7,829 bases of DNA, taken from positions 1-7,829 of the forward strand of contig JAEWMV010000148.1 in assembly GCA_023393045.1 (NCBI GenBank), written 5' to 3'. Positions 6,404 through 7,829 of the stretch are shown in pieces. This stretch comes from Bacillota bacterium (GTDB lineage: Bacteria > Bacillota > Clostridia > Christensenellales > CAG-138). Every line of letters begins with the position of its first letter. Position 1 is the stretch's first letter. The translations under genes were made by a program, and so were the position numbers. The notes under the pieces were generated by a model. It was not told the DNA's origin and ran no database searches. It saw only the letters and a program-made list of their open reading frames with translations.

Positions 6404-6431
6404 AAAAAGGACGGCTCACGCCGTCCTTTTT
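6404..6431. terminator. Bidirectional intrinsic terminator between convergent genes
   Basis: A perfect 12-bp stem, AAAAAGGACGGC with GCCGTCCTTTTT, encloses a TCAC loop (6416-6419). The A-tract and T-tract make it work on both strands: it ends the aminotransferase message on the plus strand and the HtrA-like message, whose stop is 82 bp away, on the minus strand. Confidence 0.92.
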
Positions 6432-6436
6432 GCGGC

Positions 6437-6511
6437 CGCGCGGTTGGGGGATCGCGCGGTCAAGATGGATGGGGGTATGTCAAGCACCGGTTTGACCCAG
6501 AGCGGTTGACC
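6437..6511. repeat. Cluster of short imperfect repeats in an intergenic spacer
   Basis: Between the terminator and the protease stop codon, CGCGCGGT occurs at 6437-6444 and 6453-6460. GGTTGGGGGAT (6442-6452) is partly echoed by GGATGGGGGTAT (6467-6478), each followed by GTCAAG. CGGTTTGACC (6488-6497) and CGGTTGACC (6503-6511) form a third pair. No coding frame or clear hairpin explains them. They would lie in the 3' untranslated part of the protease message. Confidence 0.3.
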
Positions 6512-6512
6512 T

Positions 6513-7829
6513 CTAGTTTTCGCGCGCGCCGAGCGTGAGCGTCAGTTCAAGTTGTGTGTTGTCGCGCAGCACCGATATTTTAACCGTATCGCCGATTTTA
6601 TATTCGTAGAGTATCCGCGATAATTCGGCCGCGCCGTAGACGTCCTGCCCGTCGAAAGTGAGTATGACGTCCCCTGCCTTGACGCCCGCGTTATCGGCGG
6701 CGCTTCCCGCCTCCACCGCATGAACCTGCACGCGCGTAACGTAGCTCTGGAAGCCGAAATAGCTCGGCGTGCCGTTCATGTACACGTCCACGGGCGTGAT
6801 GCCAATATATGGCCTGCCGCTAACGAAGCCCAAGTCCATCAGATCCCTGAGGATGGGCAGCGCAGAGTCGATGGGGATTGCAAAGCCGATGCCCTCCACG
6901 TTCTCGCCCGTCGCCTTGGAGTTGACGATGCCGATGAGCTCGCCTGCGGAGTTGAAGAGCCCGCCGCCCGAGTTGCCGGGGTTGACCGCGGCGTCCGTCT
7001 GCATGAGGGTCATCTCGACGTCGTCGATGGTGACGAGCCTGTCAAGCCCGCTGACGATGCCGTCCGTCACGCTTGAGGCGAACACGCCCAGCGGATTGCC
7101 GATTGCGTACACTCTGTCGCCCACGACGGCTTCTGCGGAACTGCCCACGGAGGTCGCGGGGAGGTTCTGCGCGTCGATTTTGATGATGGCAAGATCCGTC
7201 AAATCATCCTGCCCCACGATCACGGCGTCATACGCCGTACCGTCTTGGAGATAGACCTTGATGGAGCCATTCGTTCCCGTGCCCGATACGACGTGGCTGC
7301 AGGTCGCGATATAGCCGTCCGCGGTCAGTATGACCCCGCTGCCGCTGCCGACCGTCTCACTCGTGCTTCCGCTCTCTCCGTACCAGTAGGAGCCGGTGGA
7401 GACCTCGCTGATGATATCGATGCCCACCACCGTGCTCATGGACTTCTGGAGCATTTCGCTCACGCTGTCCTCGCTCGTCCACGTGCTGCCAAGCGTAATG
7501 CCTTCGGAGGCTTTTTGAGAATGATCCGAGGCGTCGGCGTCCGCATCGCCCGCGGCGTTCTCGTCTATGACCACGCCGCCGGAATTGTCTCCGGAGCCGT
7601 TTTCCGGCGTCACAGCCTGGGTTCTGTACTCCTCAAAGAGCATGTTGATGCCCGCGCCGGACGCACCCGCGATGAGGGCGACCAGGAGCATGGCGGCGAT
7701 AAATTGCAGCCAGCTGAAGCGCTTTTTGCCGCCCTTGCGGGTTTGCGTGTCAGGCGCTGCCGCGTATGGATACGGCGTGCCTCCCTGTTCCCCGCCATAA
7801 GGTGCATCGACGTTTTGCGGGGTTTGTCC
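6513..7829 (-). CDS. htrA: HtrA/DegP-type membrane-anchored serine protease with PDZ domain (partial, 5' end outside window)
   Basis: The frame is open from the right edge to TAG at 6513, giving 438 visible residues; the internal ATG at 7691 lies within the membrane segment and is not the true start. In order: a cytoplasmic tail rich in Pro, Gly, Gln and Tyr (1-32), a basic KGGKKR patch, one membrane helix (about 37-62), an acidic Ala/Asp/Ser linker (about 76-110), a trypsin-like domain, and a C-terminal PDZ domain (about 340-432; IGITPVDV and AGVKAGDVILTFDG). The catalytic triad is His179 (TCSHVV), Asp212 (DLTDLAIIKID) and Ser287 (PGNSGGGLFN). This is the layout of Gram-positive HtrA proteins, which degrade or refold misfolded proteins outside the membrane. 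The Asn usual in TNxHV is Cys here. The promoter lies outside the window. Transcription ends at the shared terminator at 6404-6431. Confidence 0.93.
   Translation of the reverse strand, partial: GQTPQNVDAPYGGEQGGTPYPYAAAPDTQTRKGGKKRFSWLQFIAAMLLVALIAGASGAGINMLFEEYRTQAVTPENGSGDNSGGVVIDENAAGDADADASDHSQKASEGITLGSTWTSEDSVSEMLQKSMSTVVGIDIISEVSTGSYWYGESGSTSETVGSGSGVILTADGYIATCSHVVSGTGTNGSIKVYLQDGTAYDAVIVGQDDLTDLAIIKIDAQNLPATSVGSSAEAVVGDRVYAIGNPLGVFASSVTDGIVSGLDRLVTIDDVEMTLMQTDAAVNPGNSGGGLFNSAGELIGIVNSKATGENVEGIGFAIPIDSALPILRDLMDLGFVSGRPYIGITPVDVYMNGTPSYFGFQSYVTRVQVHAVEAGSAADNAGVKAGDVILTFDGQDVYGAAELSRILYEYKIGDTVKISVLRDNTQLELTLTLGAREN

Overview
The window looks like chromosomal core DNA from a GC-rich, Gram-positive-type bacterium, most likely a member of Clostridia (perhaps near Christensenellales; this is inference from protein style, not a computed placement). 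Supporting signs are sigma-A type promoters, strong GGAGG ribosome binding sites, a Firmicutes-style GlmU C-terminal domain, a VanZ-like membrane protein, a membrane-anchored Mur ligase and a single-TM HtrA protease. No mobile element, CRISPR array, tRNA or rRNA was seen.

Layout. Positions 1-2655 (minus strand) hold a three-gene operon read from one good promoter (2677-2705): a GlmU-like protein whose uridyltransferase half has lost its catalytic residues, an alpha/beta hydrolase, and the N-terminal membrane domain of a probable MurF-type ligase that runs off the left edge. Positions 2840-4210 (plus) hold a membrane protein with a VanZ-like N-terminus and a large extracytoplasmic domain, started by a TTG codon. 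It converges with a sirtuin (4217-4945, minus), with only 6 bp between the two stop codons. The sirtuin is divergent from a PLP-dependent aspartate-type aminotransferase (5099-6370, plus). The aminotransferase ends at a perfect bidirectional terminator (6404-6431), which it shares with a convergent HtrA-type protease (6513 to the right edge, minus, 5' end missing).

How the genes fit together. The left operon appears to concern the cell envelope: an amino-sugar acetyltransferase-like protein, a hydrolase and a ligase that would add D-Ala-D-Ala to peptidoglycan precursors. VanZ-like and HtrA proteins also act at the envelope, but they are separate transcription units. The sirtuin and aminotransferase are housekeeping-type enzymes sharing a 153-bp divergent control region with short repeats.

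The most interesting item is the GlmU-like protein. Its acetyltransferase half looks intact, while its nucleotidyltransferase half has an open frame but lacks the metal-binding Asp, the metal-binding Asn, the Lys of the signature motif and about 30 residues of the substrate-binding region.
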